29,597 nucleotides of DNA from an uncultured Candidatus Melainabacteria bacterium. GTDB lineage: Bacteria; Cyanobacteriota; Vampirovibrionia; Gastranaerophilales; Gastranaerophilaceae. The notes below the pieces were generated by a model that had not been told where the DNA came from, made no database searches, and saw nothing but the letters and a program-made list of their open reading frames with translations. How positions within the stretch are numbered: the stretch's first letter is position 1; every line of letters begins with the position of its first letter. Below are positions 15,506 to 22,891 of the stretch, in pieces. The stretch spans positions 1 through 29,597 of the forward strand of contig CAKVJE010000015.1 in assembly GCA_934754735.1 (NCBI GenBank), written 5' to 3'. Made by a program: the position numbers and the translations under genes.

Positions 15506-15715
15506 ATGTCTAAAAAAATGCAAATAAAATTACTTCCAAACGGTGAAATCCAAATGGAAACAATTGGAGTAAAAGGTAAAAAATGTCTTGATTATATTGA
15601 GATTTTGAAAAAACTTGTAAATTGCAATATAGTCGATACTCAGCTTTCTCAAGAATACTACGAAACAGAAAGCGAAGTTTCAACATCTGATAATGCTGAA
15701 ATTAGGCTGGATTAG
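15506..15715 (+). CDS. DUF2997-family protein
   Basis: The 69-aa protein reads as two strands and a helix: MQIKLLPNGEIQMETIGVKG, then KKCLDYIEILKKL, then an acidic tail with SQEYYETE. The PNGEI...GVKGKKC pattern with a conserved Cys after GxxGxx matches DUF2997, a small uncharacterised family found with DUF1257/Ycf35 genes and AAA ATPases. It starts 12 nt after the Ycf35-like gene, with a Shine-Dalgarno AAGGAG overlapping that gene's end, so the pair is one operon. The single conserved Cys could be a metal or redox site; that is inference. Confidence 0.75.
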   Translation: MSKKMQIKLLPNGEIQMETIGVKGKKCLDYIEILKKLVNCNIVDTQLSQEYYETESEVSTSDNAEIRLD

Positions 15716-15728
15716 TTCAAGCTTTAAT

Positions 15729-15785
15729 TGTAACAAAATACACTTATTAATTTCAAAACTGTTACATTTTTTTATTCTTTATAAT
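15729..15785 (+). promoter_or_regulatory. Promoter with spaced inverted repeat before the Nudix regulator
   Basis: A -10 box TATAAT (15780-15785) precedes the gene at 15808. Upstream, TGTAACA (15729-15735) and TGTTACA (15760-15766) form a 7-bp inverted repeat with a 24-nt spacer, the outer half abutting the -35 zone. It could be an operator or DNA-loop site, possibly for the NrtR-like regulator itself. Confidence 0.4.
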
Positions 15786-15807
15786 ACAATTATTCCAGAG
15801 GTGATAA

Positions 15808-16488
15808 ATGTTTAATGAAATTAAGACTCACGAGATTACGGTTGACATTGTTATTTTGACAATTAAAGATGATGCATTGCAAGTGTTACTTGTAAAACGT
15901 AATAATGAACCATTTAAAGATAAATGGGCAATTCCCGGGGGATATGTTAGAATGTCCGAAAACCTTGATGAAGCTGCAATGCGCGTACTTAAAGAAAGAA
16001 CAAATGTTGACAACATTTATCTTGAACAACTTTATACATTCGGCGATCCGCTTCGTCACCCTGTTTCTCGTGTAATTACTTGTGCATATTTTGCACTTAT
16101 AAGAGCAGAAGATTTTAATGTAGTTACAACTTCAGATTTGGCTTGGCATAAAGTGTTCGACTTGCCGCCTCTAGCATTTGACCACAAAGAAATTATTGAA
16201 TACTCTCTAAAACGTACAAGAGAACGTTTGGAAATGTGTCCTGTGGCATATCAATTATTGAACGAAAAATTCACTCTAACTGAAATGCAAAAAGCTTATG
16301 AAATGATTATGCAGAAAAAGCTTGATAAACGTAATTTCAGAAAAAAAGTTATTACAACCGACGGATTAAGAGAATTGAACGAATTTTCTAAATCATCATC
16401 TAAGCGTCCAGCTAGACTTTACACTTTCGATAATATAAAATTAAATTCAAAAAGGGCGCATTTTATAAAAAAGGAGACTAAATGTTAA
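15808..16488 (+). CDS. NrtR-like Nudix-domain transcriptional regulator
   Basis: The 226-aa protein has an N-terminal Nudix fold (~10-135). The Nudix box G45-x5-E51-x7-R59 is present, but the following REUxEExGU is degraded (RVLKERTNV), with Val after Arg and Asn for Gly. A C-terminal winged-helix-like region follows (~150-226: LLNEKFTLTEMQKAYEMIM, NFRKKVITTDGLRE). This order (non-catalytic Nudix sensor plus wHTH) is that of NrtR-type regulators, which bind ADP-ribose-like ligands and control NAD or sugar metabolism. A hydrolytic Nudix enzyme is less likely because of the broken box. Shine-Dalgarno AGAGGTG precedes ATG. Its last bases overlap secG, so the two are coupled, although no functional link is obvious. 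Confidence 0.8.
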   Translation: MFNEIKTHEITVDIVILTIKDDALQVLLVKRNNEPFKDKWAIPGGYVRMSENLDEAAMRVLKERTNVDNIYLEQLYTFGDPLRHPVSRVITCAYFALIRAEDFNVVTTSDLAWHKVFDLPPLAFDHKEIIEYSLKRTRERLEMCPVAYQLLNEKFTLTEMQKAYEMIMQKKLDKRNFRKKVITTDGLRELNEFSKSSSKRPARLYTFDNIKLNSKRAHFIKKETKC

Positions 16489-16706
16489 CATTTTTTTGGA
16501 CTTTGCAGGTTTTATCCGCACTATTACTAATCGTATTAATTCTTATGCACTCTCCTAAAGGCGACGGAATCGCAGGGATAGGTAACGCAGCACAAATGTT
16601 TTCTTCACAAAAAAGTGCAGAAAAAGGCTTGAATAAACTAACTGGTATTGTTGCATTAGTATTTGTAATTTGTGTATTCTTGTTAGGTTTTGGTATTATC
16701 AAATAA
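16482..16706 (+). CDS. secG: Protein translocase subunit SecG
   Basis: The 74-aa protein has the SecG layout: a first membrane helix (~3-22, FFWTLQVLSALLLIVLILMH), the conserved SPKGDGIAGIG loop, FSSQKSAEKGLNKLT, and a second helix (~52-72). SecG is the non-essential third subunit of the SecYEG channel in the inner membrane. Its ATG overlaps the end of the Nudix regulator (ATGTTAA), and tcdA follows 12 nt later. Length is typical. Confidence 0.92.
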   Translation: MLTFFWTLQVLSALLLIVLILMHSPKGDGIAGIGNAAQMFSSQKSAEKGLNKLTGIVALVFVICVFLLGFGIIK

Positions 16707-16718
16707 TTTGGAGCATAA

Positions 16719-17483
16719 ATGCTTAACCGATTTTCAAGAACAGAACTTTTACTTGGTCACGAGGGGATTGAAAAATTAGCGTCCGCTCGTGTTGCTGTGT
16801 TTGGGATTGGCGGAGTCGGCGGTTATACGGTAGAAGCTCTTGCAAGAAGTGGAGTCGGAGCATTTGATTTAATAGATGATGACAAAATTTGTATCACAAA
16901 CGTAAATCGTCAAATTTATGCGTTAACTAGCACTATCGGTAAATACAAAGTTGATGTGGCAAAAGATAGAATTTTGGATATCAATCCCGACGCAATTGTT
17001 AATACTTATAAAATGTTTTATACCCCTGAAACTGCGGATGAGTTTGATTTTTCAGGTTATGATTATGTTGTTGATGCGATTGATACAGTTGTCGGCAAAT
17101 TGGAAATTATTGAACGCGCGAAAAAAGCCGGTATTCCTGTAATTTCTTCAATGGGTGCAGGCAATAAAATGGACGCTACAGCGTTTGAAGTTGCCGATAT
17201 TTCTAAAACATCTGTTTGTCCGCTTGCAAAAGTAATCAGACAAGAATTAAAGAAAAGAAAAATTAGAAAAGTTAAAGTTGTTTATTCAAAAGAAATTCCA
17301 ATCAAACCAAACGACGATATTGAAATCAGTTGCAAAAAACATTGTGTTTGCCCTCCAGGGACTGTTAGAAAATGTACAGCAAGACGCCAAATTCCGGGAA
17401 GTAATGCATTTGTGCCTTCAACAGTCGGTTTAATTATCGCTGGAGAAGTGATAAAAGATTTAATTGGATATAACAAAAAATAA
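16719..17483 (+). CDS. tcdA: tRNA threonylcarbamoyladenosine dehydratase (TcdA/CsdL, E1-like)
   Basis: The 254-aa protein is a ThiF/MoeB/E1-like enzyme. It has the ATP-binding GIGGVGG (29-35), the acidic DDDK with the NVNRQ motif (~54-66), SSMGAGNKMDA (~147-157) and a C-terminal CKKHCVCPPG region. The layout matches TcdA, which uses ATP to cyclise the t6A37 base of ANN-reading tRNAs. Other E1-like proteins (ThiF, MoeB) lack the SMGAGNK block and usually carry a zinc-binding pair of CxxC motifs. It follows secG by 12 nt with a GGAG Shine-Dalgarno, so it is the last gene of the regulator-secG-tcdA operon. Confidence 0.88.
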   Translation: MLNRFSRTELLLGHEGIEKLASARVAVFGIGGVGGYTVEALARSGVGAFDLIDDDKICITNVNRQIYALTSTIGKYKVDVAKDRILDINPDAIVNTYKMFYTPETADEFDFSGYDYVVDAIDTVVGKLEIIERAKKAGIPVISSMGAGNKMDATAFEVADISKTSVCPLAKVIRQELKKRKIRKVKVVYSKEIPIKPNDDIEISCKKHCVCPPGTVRKCTARRQIPGSNAFVPSTVGLIIAGEVIKDLIGYNKK

Positions 17484-17493
17484 TGCTGTTATA

Positions 17494-17515
17494 TTGATAA
17501 AAAGTTTTTTATCAA
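17494..17515 (+). terminator. Possible terminator after tcdA
   Basis: TTGATAAAAA/TTTTTATCAA forms a 10-bp AT-rich stem with a 2-nt loop, 10 nt after the tcdA stop. The U-run lies inside the stem rather than after it, so its strength is uncertain. Confidence 0.4.
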
Positions 17516-17756
17516 ATTGTTAAGATTTTGGCATGGGTGATTGTTTTTATACAAGAAGTGTATGTTTCACAATTAAGAAGATGTTTGGAAGTTGTCAATT
17601 GTTTTTACAACAATTATTAAAAAATCTTTTACAAAATTTTACAATGTTGAGAAATGTTAAAAACCAGCTATTAGTGCGTTTTAGCGATTGTAATGTTTTG
17701 TGAATTTCTTGATTAGAATTAATGTTTGAATTATCATATAAACATAGGATTAGATT

Positions 17757-17785
17757 TTGGGAAGAGAATGTTATTCTCATATTAT
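17757..17785 (+). promoter_or_regulatory. nrdD promoter with a palindromic operator in the spacer
   Basis: TTGGGA (17757-17762), a 17-nt spacer and TATTAT (17780-17785) precede nrdD by about 60 nt. The spacer is almost filled by the perfect palindrome GAGAATgttATTCTC (17764-17778), so a bound protein would block RNA polymerase. It does not look like the NrdR-box pair that usually controls nrd genes. The rest of the 364-bp gap shows no ORF; a 5-bp inverted pair ATACA/TGTAT near 17540 is too weak to call. Confidence 0.55.
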
Positions 17786-17847
17786 AAGGAAAGCTGAATT
17801 TTTATAGAATAGCTCGCCTTTACTTAGATTAGGAGGTTTAGTATATA

Positions 17848-20118
17848 ATGCAGAATAGTTTAAATAAGGAAAGAAATGTAGTAGAATTTACCTCACCAAC
17901 AAAAGTAGCAACCGACGTAATTAAAGGCTCTACAATTTCACCTATGTCAAAAGTTATTGAGCCTAAGACTGCGCAGATTAAACCTTTAAAATTAAATTGT
18001 ATTTATGTTATTAAAAAAGATGGCACTAAAGAAGAATTTGACAACAACAAAATTATTAATGCTGTAAAAAAATCTGCTACCAGAATGTTAGTAGAGTTTA
18101 CGGATGTGGAATTAAAAGAAATATGCGATTTTGTAGATGAAAATATTATTAGAATGAATAAACAAGAAATTACAATCGCTGATATGCACAACCTTGTTGA
18201 AGGCGCATTGGAACATCTTAGCCCAAGAGTTGCGCAAAGCTACCGTAACTACAGAAACTACAAGCAGGATTTCGTACACATGCTAGACAAAGTTTACCAA
18301 GAATCTCAAAGAATTATGTACATTGGTGATAAAGAAAATGCCAATGCTGATTCAACTTTGGTTTCTACAAAACGTTCTTTGATTTTTAATGAATTAAACA
18401 AAGAATTATACAAAAAATTCTTCTTAACAGTTGATGAATTACAGGCAATCAGAGATGGTTATATTTATATTCACGATATGTCTGCAAGACGTGATACTAT
18501 GAACTGCTGCTTATTTGATGTAGCTTCAGTTCTTAAAGACGGATTTGAAATGGGTAACTTGTGGTACAACGAACCAAAATCACTTGATGTAGCATTTGAC
18601 GTAATCGGTGATATTGTAATGGCTGCAGCAAGTCAACAATACGGTGGTTTCACAGTGCCTGAAGTTGATAAAATTTTAGCTCCTTATGCTGAAAAAACTT
18701 ATCAAAGACAATATGACAAGTATTTATGCTTAGGCTTGTCGTTTGAAAAAGCAAGAGAAGCAGCTTTAGCTGATTTGGAAAAAGACTTTGAACAAGGTTT
18801 CCAAGGCTGGGAATACAAATTTAATACAGTTGCATCTTCAAGAGGTGATTATCCGTTTATTACTGTTTCAACAGGTTTAGGAACAGGTGAATACGAAAAA
18901 ATGGCAACTCTTGCAATGCTTAAAATCAGAATGGGCGGACAAGGTAAAAAAGGCAACAAAAAACCTGTATTATTCCCTAAGATTGTATTCTTATATGATA
19001 AAAACCTGCACAGCGAAGGCAAAGTTAATTATGATTTATTTACTGCCGGCGTTGAATGTTCTAAAAAGACTATGTACCCTGACTGGTTGTCATTATCAGG
19101 CGAAGGCTATGTAGCATCTATGTACAAAAAATACGGAAAAGTAGTTTCTCCAATGGGTTGTAGAGCTTTCTTATCACCTTGGTTTGAAAGAGGTGGAATG
19201 AAACCTGCTGATGAAAATGATTCTCCGGTATTTGTTGGTAGATTTAATATTGGTGCAATAAGCTTGCACTTGCCTATGATTTACGCTAAGGCTAAAAAAG
19301 AAAGTAAAGATTTCTATGAAGTTCTTGATTACTATATGGAATTAATCAGACAACTTCATATAAGAACTTATAACTATCTAGGCGAAATGAAAGCTTCTGT
19401 AAACCCTCTAGCATTCTGCGAAGGCGGTTTCTTGGGCGGTCATTTAGGTATCCACGACAAGATTAGACCTGTTTTGAAATCTTCAACAGCTTCATTCGGT
19501 ATTACTGCATTAAACGAATTACAAGAAATTCATAACGGTAAATCACTTGTTGAAGATGGCGAATTTGCTCTTGAAGTTATGAAATATATTAATAATAAGA
19601 TTAACGAATACAAGGAAAAAGACGGAATTCTTTATGCAATATATGGAACTCCTGCTGAAAACTTATGTGGTCTTCAAATTAAACAATTCAGAAAGAAATA
19701 CGGTATTGTAGAACACGTTTCTGACAAACCATATATTTCAAACTCTTTCCACTGCCACGTTTCAGAACAAATCAGTCCAATTGAAAAACAAGATTTGGAA
19801 GGCAGATTCTGGGATTTATTCAACGGCGGAAAAATTCAATACGTAAAATATCCTATTGATTATAATACTGATGCGGTTGAAACACTAATCAACAGAGCAA
19901 TGGATAAAGGTTTCTACGAAGGCGTAAACTTATCACTATCTTATTGCGATGATTGCGGACACCAAGAATTAAATATGGATGTTTGTCCAAAATGCGGTTC
20001 TAAAAACTTGACTAAGATTGAAAGAATGAACGGTTATTTGGCTTATTCAAGAGTTAAAGGTGATTCTAGATTAGCTGACCATAAGATGGAAGAAATCAAA
20101 GATAGAGTAAGCATGTAA
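17848..20118 (+). CDS. nrdD: Anaerobic ribonucleoside-triphosphate reductase
   Basis: The 756-aa enzyme reduces ribonucleoside triphosphates to deoxy forms by glycyl-radical chemistry (class III). The first ~48 residues are an extension of no clear fold. An ATP-cone follows (~50-140, YVIKKDGTKEEFDNNKI), then the barrel with MNCCLFDVAS and GSFLGG-type Gly-rich segments (EGGFLGGHLG). The zinc ribbon is CDDCGHQ...CPKCGSK, and the glycyl-radical segment RMNGYLAY has the radical Gly near residue 729, about 28 residues from the end. AGGAGG is an ideal Shine-Dalgarno. The gene has its own promoter with a palindromic operator and ends at a strong terminator. The activase candidate lies at 12359, not adjacent, which is unusual. 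It implies DNA precursor synthesis without oxygen. Confidence 0.95.
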   Translation: MQNSLNKERNVVEFTSPTKVATDVIKGSTISPMSKVIEPKTAQIKPLKLNCIYVIKKDGTKEEFDNNKIINAVKKSATRMLVEFTDVELKEICDFVDENIIRMNKQEITIADMHNLVEGALEHLSPRVAQSYRNYRNYKQDFVHMLDKVYQESQRIMYIGDKENANADSTLVSTKRSLIFNELNKELYKKFFLTVDELQAIRDGYIYIHDMSARRDTMNCCLFDVASVLKDGFEMGNLWYNEPKSLDVAFDVIGDIVMAAASQQYGGFTVPEVDKILAPYAEKTYQRQYDKYLCLGLSFEKAREAALADLEKDFEQGFQGWEYKFNTVASSRGDYPFITVSTGLGTGEYEKMATLAMLKIRMGGQGKKGNKKPVLFPKIVFLYDKNLHSEGKVNYDLFTAGVECSKKTMYPDWLSLSGEGYVASMYKKYGKVVSPMGCRAFLSPWFERGGMKPADENDSPVFVGRFNIGAISLHLPMIYAKAKKESKDFYEVLDYYMELIRQLHIRTYNYLGEMKASVNPLAFCEGGFLGGHLGIHDKIRPVLKSSTASFGITALNELQEIHNGKSLVEDGEFALEVMKYINNKINEYKEKDGILYAIYGTPAENLCGLQIKQFRKKYGIVEHVSDKPYISNSFHCHVSEQISPIEKQDLEGRFWDLFNGGKIQYVKYPIDYNTDAVETLINRAMDKGFYEGVNLSLSYCDDCGHQELNMDVCPKCGSKNLTKIERMNGYLAYSRVKGDSRLADHKMEEIKDRVSM

Positions 20119-20137
20119 TAAGTGAAAAATTAGAACT

Positions 20138-20175
20138 AAAAAGCGAAAAGTTATCATCATAACTTTTCGCTTTTT
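20138..20175. terminator. Bidirectional intrinsic terminator between nrdD and the leftward membrane gene
   Basis: A perfect 17-bp stem, AAAAAGCGAAAAGTTAT with its complement, has a 4-nt loop (CATC). The A-run on one side and the U-run on the other let it work in both directions. Its right arm overlaps the stop codon of the leftward gene (20174-20176). Confidence 0.9.
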
Positions 20176-20980
20176 AATTATCTGTTTTATTTCCAAATCG
20201 ATTTATAATCTTTTTAGTTATCATTGTTCCGCCGACTAGTGAAGTAAAAATAATTGGAACACGATAAATTGAGTGCATTTTTTTAGTTAGAGTGCTAGAT
20301 GTTGACAAGAAAAACAAAGGCACAAGAGAATCATTAATCATACATTTTGTTGTATGTTGCAGTCGTTTATCAAATTCTTTATCTTTAGCAAGATCAAGTG
20401 CTTGCGCTCCAATTAAACCGGTAGTGAAAATACGCATTTGTGGCATGTCAGTAACTCTGGAATACATCTCCTCTTTTGTATTTTCATCAATAATTTTGCT
20501 AATATTATTGTCTATGTATTGGCTTACTTTGTTCATTTCACGTTCGTGATTTCGTGTTTCAATTGTTGGTTGTTCAAATCCGGTTTTAGAAAGTAAATAG
20601 TCCATCCCTAAAGCACCAAGAATTCCAGATGCAAACAGAGTAAAACTCGAAGATACATTTTTGATTATCGCTTTTGTGTAATTAACAGAAGTTTGTGCAT
20701 TTTTAGTTTTATGTAAAGAAACTATCTTTTCTGATAAATTATGTAATGTTTTTTCGTAAAATTTACTTTTGACAAACTTTTTCGTTGCACTTCTTTCAGC
20801 AAGCATACCGAGCGCAGCACCAGTTAAAGCTACAGTATCTTTGATTAAAAATTTCTTTTTATATTTTTTATCTGCGCCAGTATAATCTTCGTATATTTTA
20901 TATCCGCCACTTGCCAGAAAGAATGATGCTGACAGATATGGTGAATTAATTATTTTGTTGAATGTCTTACCAATTTGCAT
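20174..20980 (-). CDS. Membrane-associated protein of unknown function, 268 aa
   Basis: I do not recognise a family. The protein has several moderately hydrophobic segments (~15-28, 48-62, 108-128, 196-206, 225-255), separated by basic, Lys-rich stretches. It has no signal peptide and few Cys. The helices are short and Gly/Ala-rich (LTGAALGMLAE, ASGILGALGMDYLL, FTSLVGGTMITKKI). It lies 51 nt downstream of the 503-aa membrane gene in the same direction. Both end with a hydrophobic segment and a short basic/polar tail, so they probably form an operon and a functional pair. Codon use resembles the neighbours. It looks like a lineage-specific family. Confidence 0.6.
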   Translation of the reverse strand: MQIGKTFNKIINSPYLSASFFLASGGYKIYEDYTGADKKYKKKFLIKDTVALTGAALGMLAERSATKKFVKSKFYEKTLHNLSEKIVSLHKTKNAQTSVNYTKAIIKNVSSSFTLFASGILGALGMDYLLSKTGFEQPTIETRNHEREMNKVSQYIDNNISKIIDENTKEEMYSRVTDMPQMRIFTTGLIGAQALDLAKDKEFDKRLQHTTKCMINDSLVPLFFLSTSSTLTKKMHSIYRVPIIFTSLVGGTMITKKIINRFGNKTDN

Positions 20981-21031
20981 TTTTATATTTCTTCATGAAT
21001 AATTAAACGCCTAAAAATATTTTTTTGCTAG

Positions 21032-22543
21032 TTATGCGCTCTTTTTCTTGCTATTGTGCGCTGTAATTTTTGCGTTAAGCATTGGAAGTAAAATCCCCAA
21101 AGTTATTGCTGAATAAGCAATACCGGCTGTTTGTGCTACATTAAGTTTCCACATATTCTTTTTAGCAAAATCTTTACCTTTTGAAGCGATTTCATTATGT
21201 GTTTTTAATGACATATTATTAAGCCAATGCCTTAAACCTTTACCTTCTTTATTATAGTTAAACAAGTTTTCGCCTTTTCTATCAAGCAAATTTGCAACAC
21301 CTTTTGCCGCAAATCCACCAAATACAAGCCAGTTAAGGAAGCCCAAATAATCTCTTGTCATAGATTCTCTAAGCTCAGTTCCGTTATCGGCAGCCATAAA
21401 TCTTCCGACAATTGTTGAAGCATAAACTGTTTTAATAGCGTTTCCGCTTGTAATCGGACCTGAAAATTCAAGACGTTTTGCAAACTGTTTTAAGTTTTTT
21501 GCACCCATAAGTTTGAACACCATACCAACCATAAGCGCACTTGCACCAATTTTTTTAGCCCAAAGTAAGTTATCTTTTTTCTGCTCACCTTTGAATGTTG
21601 AAGCAAAATCGACATCACCTACGAAACCCTTAATACCTGTTCTTTTTTCAGTAATCTTTCTATTGATGTATTGATTAGTAAGTCCTAAAACACACGCTCC
21701 TGTAATTGCACCAAAAGCCTTAACTTTATTAACTTTAGAAATTCTTGTCAAAATCTTTTCGGCGTCTTTTCCACCATTCACACCGAAAACATCTTTACCC
21801 ATATCATGCGTATCGCGTAAAATATTTTCAAGTTTTTCTGCAAGCTTATTACCTTTGATATTTAACTCTGTGTCACGCTCCGCACCAAGTGCATTCGTCA
21901 GTCGTTTTTCCATAATAGAAAGCACATTGTGCTTATCATAACTTGAAATATTTTTGTCCTCAATAATTTGAGTCATTGTATCAACAAATCCTTCTTTTGA
22001 AGTTAATTTGTTTTGGATATTTTTATATTTTGCGTCGCGCCATTTTAGTTTATCCCAACGAGCTTCGTCAATCCATTCAACATTTTTCCAATCAATGTTT
22101 TTAAATTCTCTAACTTCGTGCCCGTCACGACCGGAAATATTATCAAAAACATTTTCAGAATATTTCTTAGTATCACCATCCCAAGCAGCTTTAAGAGTTT
22201 TCATAGAATCATTTGTAAACCAATCATTAGGATTAATTTTAACTTCACCTTTATTTGCCATAAATTTAGCAATCCATTTAGCAAAAATACCGGCTGCCAA
22301 GCAGTTAATAAATGTTCCGCTGATTTCTCTAAAAAATGTTTCAGTACCTGCATATTGATTTCTGTTTTTTGTATCATAATAAGCACGAGGGATTACCATT
22401 GCGCCAACATCAAGTCCAACAGCGTTAACCATTTCGTTCATATCGCAAGTTCTGAGTGCACTTGTTACAACGCCATCTAATGGGCCTCTAAAGTTCACGT
22501 TATTATTCTTCAAATTGCTATTTATATTATTATTTATTCTCAT
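21032..22543 (-). CDS. Membrane protein with Asn-rich 'NFRG' N-terminus, unknown function
   Basis: The 503-aa protein starts MRINNNINSNLKNNNVNFRG from the ATG at 22543. A GGAG Shine-Dalgarno lies 6 nt upstream and overlaps an alternative GTG start (22555), which is therefore rejected. After the Asn-rich leader there are hydrophobic segments near residues 70-100, 275-295, 330-350, 400-420 and 465-495, with a charged, Trp/Lys/Asp-rich cytosolic region at ~105-265. I recall short N-termini ending NFxG on many uncharacterised proteins of Gastranaerophilales; the meaning is unknown. The gene follows an attenuator-like leader with a terminator directly before its RBS. The 268-aa gene follows 51 nt later. 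Confidence 0.65.
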   Translation of the reverse strand: MRINNNINSNLKNNNVNFRGPLDGVVTSALRTCDMNEMVNAVGLDVGAMVIPRAYYDTKNRNQYAGTETFFREISGTFINCLAAGIFAKWIAKFMANKGEVKINPNDWFTNDSMKTLKAAWDGDTKKYSENVFDNISGRDGHEVREFKNIDWKNVEWIDEARWDKLKWRDAKYKNIQNKLTSKEGFVDTMTQIIEDKNISSYDKHNVLSIMEKRLTNALGAERDTELNIKGNKLAEKLENILRDTHDMGKDVFGVNGGKDAEKILTRISKVNKVKAFGAITGACVLGLTNQYINRKITEKRTGIKGFVGDVDFASTFKGEQKKDNLLWAKKIGASALMVGMVFKLMGAKNLKQFAKRLEFSGPITSGNAIKTVYASTIVGRFMAADNGTELRESMTRDYLGFLNWLVFGGFAAKGVANLLDRKGENLFNYNKEGKGLRHWLNNMSLKTHNEIASKGKDFAKKNMWKLNVAQTAGIAYSAITLGILLPMLNAKITAHNSKKKSA

Positions 22544-22555
22544 TATCTGCTCCAC

Positions 22556-22593
22556 AAAAAAAAGAGTCTAGTTAAATATTAAACTTGACTCTT
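22556..22593 (-). terminator. Intrinsic terminator placed directly before the RBS of the 503-aa gene
   Basis: On the minus strand AAGAGTC-x-AGTT pairs with its complement (7 + 4 bp around one mismatch, 22562-22593). It is followed by eight U (22563-22556) and, two bases later, the GGAG ribosome binding site and ATG. Transcripts must read through this hairpin to express the gene, which is the geometry of an attenuator. Confidence 0.8.
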
Positions 22594-22627
22594 CAAAACT
22601 TTCTACTACAAATCAACGTAACAAAAT

Positions 22628-22699
22628 CTATCCAAGTCTCGACTGGGAGGTTGAACAGCAATAGGATGTTGTTGAATTGTAATTTTTAATTGTAAGCAT
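22628..22699 (-). CDS. Possible 23-codon leader peptide (leaderless start)
   Basis: The first bases of the predicted transcript are ATG, opening a 23-codon ORF (MLTIKNYNSTT, then SYCCSTSQSRLG) ending TAG at 22628. It has no Shine-Dalgarno, so it would need leaderless initiation. It is rich in Ser/Thr (8 of 23) with adjacent Cys-Cys and stops 35 nt before the terminator. Its last codons contain the proposed antiterminator strand, so translation could bias the fold. It may equally be a chance ORF. Confidence 0.3.
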   Translation of the reverse strand: MLTIKNYNSTTSYCCSTSQSRLG

Positions 22700-22705
22700 A
22701 GGCTC

Positions 22706-22734
22706 AGTATAGCGCCATCATTAGACTTTGTCAA
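22706..22734 (-). promoter_or_regulatory. Strong sigma-70 promoter
   Basis: On the minus strand TTGACA (22734-22729), a 17-nt spacer and TATACT (22711-22706) form a near-consensus promoter, with AT-rich sequence upstream (GATATATC, 22748-22755). It is one of the best promoters in the window. Confidence 0.8.
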
Positions 22735-22891
22735 TATATACGATTGATATATCACAATTCGTTATTAATATAAAGTCATATCTAATAGATTGTTAAAATA
22801 TTAATAGTAAAATTTTGTTACAATTAGTGGAAATTAAATCTTTTATTGATTAAAATATCTATTGGATATAGAAAGAGGGGAATTTTTTAAG

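Larger units (their letters stand above)
22556..22699 (-). ncRNA. Structured leader / small RNA (~144 nt) upstream of the 503-aa gene
   Basis: A strong promoter places the RNA start near 22699, and the terminator ends it near 22556. Within the RNA, TTACAATTCAAC and GTTGATTTGTAG can form a 12-bp stem with one mismatch, enclosing a region that contains the purine-pairing motif ACCTCCC. The segment AGACTTG (22633-22639) can pair with CAAGTTT (22581-22587) of the terminator's first arm, a possible antiterminator. It could be an attenuator, or an independent sRNA with an anti-Shine-Dalgarno motif. It does not match a riboswitch class that I know. Confidence 0.5.

Noticed and set aside
17484..17847. 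NrdR boxes before nrdD
   Set aside because: Only a weak ATACA/TGTAT pair near 17540; no tandem pair of the 16-bp NrdR motif.
21032..22555. Plus-strand ORFs of 116 and 120 aa (22008-22480) opposite the membrane gene
   Set aside because: Antisense shadows; the leftward gene has start, RBS and leader.
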